Positions 6,149 through 7,297 of a DNA stretch of 7,297 nucleotides are shown here, in pieces. The position numbers were made by a program, and so were the translations under genes. The stretch's first letter is position 1. Each line of letters begins with the position of its first letter. The notes below the pieces were generated by a model. That model saw only the letters and a program-made list of their open reading frames with translations. It was not told the origin of the DNA and did not search any database. The DNA is taken from the NCBI GenBank assembly GCA_023424275.1, contig JAFAED010000071.1:1-7297 (forward strand), given 5' to 3'. This stretch comes from Pseudomonadota bacterium. Lineage in GTDB: Bacteria; Pseudomonadota; Alphaproteobacteria; Sphingomonadales; Sphingomonadaceae.

Positions 6149-6432
6149 GCGGCTTCTCCGGTCGATGCGGTAAGGTTCTGGAATTTACCGGCTATCGGCG
6201 CGCCGATTATGCTGGCAGCTAGGACGAGGCAGCAGCGACGGGCAGGGGTGCCGGGGCAGTCGCTGCAGGGGGCGTGTGATGACAAGGGCGAACAGGCCGC
6301 GGCAGCGGGGGGAAGGGGCGTTGGCTCCGCGGCCTGTTCGCAAGTCGGCGCGGATGCTGGGTAGCCAGCGGCGCCGATCGGCGGCGGGGTCGTTCCGCCG
6401 GCGATTTGTTGATGGTGAAGCCCCCCGGCCAT
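6145..6432 (-). CDS. Possible Cys/Pro/Ala-rich small protein between cro and cII, 95 aa
   Basis: This ORF starts at an ATG 2 nt after the cro stop (TGACGATG) and ends in an ATGA overlap with the 87-aa gene, so its position fits the operon. Its composition is odd. It is rich in Pro, Ala and Cys, with a C-terminal segment APCSDCPGTPARRCC followed by hydrophobic LVLAASIIGAPIAGKF. That could be a zinc knuckle plus a short hydrophobic helix too weak to call a membrane span. There is no Shine-Dalgarno sequence before the ATG, and the 15-bp inverted repeat at 6288-6341 lies inside the ORF. It is either a real coupled gene carrying an RNA structure or an untranslated regulatory leader that happens to be open. 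The longer open reading upstream to 6789 overlaps cro and is a shadow. Confidence 0.5.
   Translation of the reverse strand: MAGGLHHQQIAGGTTPPPIGAAGYPASAPTCEQAAEPTPLPPAAAACSPLSSHAPCSDCPGTPARRCCLVLAASIIGAPIAGKFQNLTASTGEAA
6288..6341 (-). repeat. 15-bp perfect inverted repeat with 24-nt loop between cro and cII
   Basis: GCGAACAGGCCGCGG at 6288-6302 is the exact reverse complement of CCGCGGCCTGTTCGC at 6327-6341. Past one unpaired base, AGC and GCT add three more pairs. The stem is long and very GC-rich, so it should fold strongly in the leftward transcript. No T-run follows on that strand (CCCTTGTCATCACACG), so it is not a standard intrinsic terminator. Its place between cro and cII recalls lambda tR1, but attenuation, RNA protection or protein binding are equally open. 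Confidence 0.75.
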
Positions 6433-6434
6433 CG

Positions 6435-6740
6435 TCAGGCGACCCGTCGTTCGGCTTCGCGCCGGTCGGCGCGGCGCAGGTCGATGCCGCAAAAGCGATC
6501 TTCGGTCCCTTGGTCGACCATCATTTCGCGGGGATAGAGGTCGGGGCGCAGATCGTGCTTCGACACGCCGTAGAGGCGTTCGGCCAGCAGCACATATTCG
6601 CCCGGCATCTGCTTCGACTGGTTGACCCACCGCCATACGCGGGGCTGGGTGACGTCCAGATCGCGCGCCATTGCGCTGTCGGATCCCGCGCGGTCGCGGC
6701 AGAGGATCAGGGCTTCGTATCTGTTCAGCGGCTCGGTCAT
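6435..6740 (-). CDS. Cro/YdaS-like repressor, 101 aa
   Basis: This is a small helix-turn-helix protein of the YdaS/Cro group. Residues about 8-40 hold an entry helix (EALILCRDRAGS), then SAMARDLDVTQPRVWRWVN as the HTH with its recognition helix. MPGEYVLLAERLYGVSKHDL and the family-typical ending LRPDLYP close the domain at about residue 70. Residues 71-101 are an added basic tail (RFCGIDLRRADRREAERRVA). It is the first gene of the leftward operon and diverges from the CI-like repressor, which is the classic Cro position. It probably binds the TACGT sites at 6756-6812 and turns down cI and its own promoter. There is no Shine-Dalgarno sequence before the ATG. The putative -10 ends 7 nt upstream, so the message may be leaderless. 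A YdaS-type toxin-antitoxin role is an alternative, but no partner toxin is seen. Confidence 0.88.
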   Translation of the reverse strand: MTEPLNRYEALILCRDRAGSDSAMARDLDVTQPRVWRWVNQSKQMPGEYVLLAERLYGVSKHDLRPDLYPREMMVDQGTEDRFCGIDLRRADRREAERRVA

Positions 6741-6747
6741 GACGCTG

Positions 6748-6775
6748 CTTATACATATACGTATAATCCATGCAA
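6748..6775 (-). promoter_or_regulatory. Candidate leftward early promoter for cro and the operon
   Basis: On the minus strand TTGCAT (complement of 6770-6775) is followed after 16 nt by TATAAG (complement of 6748-6753). The -10 matches the consensus well and the -35 only in its TTG. The -10 ends 7 nt before the cro ATG, placing the transcription start at or next to the start codon. The palindrome TATACGTATA lies in the spacer, so repressor binding there would block the promoter. Confidence 0.5.
6756..6765. promoter_or_regulatory. Operator-like palindrome TATACGTATA next to cro
   Basis: A perfect 10-bp palindrome shares 9 of 10 bases with TTTACGTATA at 6803-6812, near cI. A third related site, TTTACGT, reads on the minus strand across 6775-6781. 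The shared TACGT core makes these the best operator candidates for CI and/or Cro. Confidence 0.55.
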
Positions 6776-6790
6776 CGTAAAAGTTGCATG
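6769..6790. promoter_or_regulatory. Central 8-bp inverted repeat of the cI-cro control region
   Basis: CATGCAAC at 6769-6776 and GTTGCATG at 6783-6790 form a perfect dyad around a 6-nt GTAAAA spacer. Each arm contains a TTGCAT that can serve as the -35 of the promoter leaving in that direction, so a dimer bound here could control both promoters. Which regulator binds is unknown. Confidence 0.6.
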
Positions 6791-6814
6791 CGGTGCTATT
6801 CGTTTACGTATAGG
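6784..6814 (+). promoter_or_regulatory. Candidate rightward promoter for the cI-like gene
   Basis: TTGCAT at 6784-6789 is followed by CGTATA (6807-6812, spacer 17) or TATAGG (6809-6814, spacer 19). Both matches are weak, as is common for promoters that need an activator. Either -10 ends 8-10 nt before the GTG, which would give a leaderless or nearly leaderless cI mRNA. Confidence 0.35.
6803..6812. promoter_or_regulatory. Operator-like site TTTACGTATA next to cI
   Basis: This near-copy of the 6756-6765 palindrome sits 47 bp away in the same orientation. It overlaps the likely -10 of the rightward promoter, so binding here would shut off cI transcription, as expected of a Cro-preferred or autoregulatory operator. 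Confidence 0.5.
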
Positions 6815-6822
6815 CTGTTGAA

Positions 6823-7297
6823 GTGGCTGAAATCATAGGTTCCCGACTGATAGAGCGTATGGACGCGGTGGGGCTGAACCAGTCCCAGCTCGCCCGTGCC
6901 GCCGACCTGAAGCAGCCTTCGATCGGCCGCCTGATCAGCGGGCAGACGCGAGAGTCGGGCAAGCTGCTCGAGCTGGCGCGCGCATTACAGACGACGCCGG
7001 AATATCTGACGGGCGAGACCGACGATCCCGAAGTACCGGGGGGGCAGTTTCACGCGCCTCGCCGCGATTTTCGTGGGCCGCCGGGGGATGATGCCAGTGA
7101 AGTCCTGATCGCCAATGGGCTGGTCGCCATCAAGGAAGTCGACCTGACGCTTGGTGCGGGCGGAGCCTATATCGACGACGGCGCCGTTGTCGAAAAAAGC
7201 CGATGGCTACCGCGTGACTGGCTTCGAGAATTCACGGATGCGCCGCCCGACATGCTGATTGTGATCAGGGTCAGGGGCGATTCGATGAAGCCGACGT
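6823..7297 (+). CDS. CI-type repressor: HTH plus S24/LexA-like peptidase domain, cut by the right window edge
   Basis: 158 residues are readable from a GTG at 6823. An in-frame TAG at 6811 excludes any longer start. The HTH of the XRE/Cro-CI type spans about residues 6-40: IGSRLIERMDAVGLNQSQLA, then QPSIGRLISGQ as recognition helix. The segment KLLELARALQTTPEYLTGET is the usual closing helix with 'P-x-Y-L-x-G'. A linker (66-95) leads into the S24 domain, where DMLIVIRVRGDSMKPT ends the window. Ser154 in GDSM is the expected catalytic serine; the catalytic lysine lies beyond the edge. An Ala112-Gly113 pair, about 42 residues before the serine, is a possible self-cleavage site, though somewhat farther away than in lambda CI. 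It should maintain lysogeny and respond to RecA/SOS if cleavable. There is no Shine-Dalgarno sequence, so a leaderless message is likely. Confidence 0.93.
   Translation, partial: MAEIIGSRLIERMDAVGLNQSQLARAADLKQPSIGRLISGQTRESGKLLELARALQTTPEYLTGETDDPEVPGGQFHAPRRDFRGPPGDDASEVLIANGLVAIKEVDLTLGAGGAYIDDGAVVEKSRWLPRDWLREFTDAPPDMLIVIRVRGDSMKPT

Noticed and set aside
6270..6341. Calling the 15-bp hairpin a Rho-independent terminator
   Set aside because: No T-run follows the stem on the leftward transcript, and downstream genes are clearly meant to be transcribed from the same operon.
6145..6789. Full 214-codon leftward reading across cro
   Set aside because: The upstream part overlaps the operator region and cro in another frame and is Arg/Pro-rich. 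Only the portion from 6432 was kept, at low confidence.
1..7297. CRISPR arrays, tRNA or rRNA genes, insertion sequences, integrase or att sites
   Set aside because: No regularly spaced repeats, cloverleaf sequences, transposase or recombinase motifs were seen on either strand. The prophage reading rests on the regulator and replication genes only.

Overview
The window looks like the immunity, early-control and replication region of a temperate phage or prophage in a GC-rich alphaproteobacterium. The codon choice and the style of the small proteins suggest the Sphingomonadales. That placement is inference; no host gene, tRNA or att site is visible to fix it. The genus cannot be named from this window.

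Layout: a CI-type repressor (S24 family, cut by the right edge) starts at 6823 and reads rightward. It diverges from a tightly packed leftward operon that fills the rest of the window. The 82-base gap between them (6741-6822) holds an 8-bp inverted repeat, three TACGT-centred operator-like sites and candidate back-to-back promoters. Reading leftward, the operon order is: Cro/YdaS-like repressor (6435-6740), a Cys- and Pro-rich small ORF with an internal 15-bp perfect inverted repeat (6145-6432), an 87-aa protein (5885-6148), a CII-like regulator of the CP76 type (5391-5888) and an Ogr/Delta-type zinc-finger activator (5023-5394). These are followed by a large zinc-finger/TOPRIM/helicase replication protein (2251-4947), a zinc-ribbon protein with a winged-helix-like tail (1817-2248), two further small Cys-motif proteins (1548-1817, 1330-1551), a LuxR/sigma-region-4-like HTH protein (1049-1333), an 85-aa protein (795-1052) and a HerA/DUF87-like ATPase cut by the left edge (1-792). 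Almost every junction is an ATGA, GTGA or TAATG overlap. The only gap in the operon is 4948-5022, just before the replication gene.

Reading of the system: CI and Cro share the divergent operator and set the lysogeny decision. The CII-like protein probably feeds into that decision. The Ogr-like protein is the best candidate for switching on later genes. The TOPRIM-helicase provides the replication-initiation machinery. The small zinc and HTH proteins and the ATPase are probably accessory early functions whose roles cannot be read from the sequence. The core plan is typical of phages. The less ordinary parts are an Ogr/Delta activator inside the early operon, a TOPRIM motif lacking its second aspartate, the large hairpin between cro and cII, and possibly leaderless starts for both divergent regulators.
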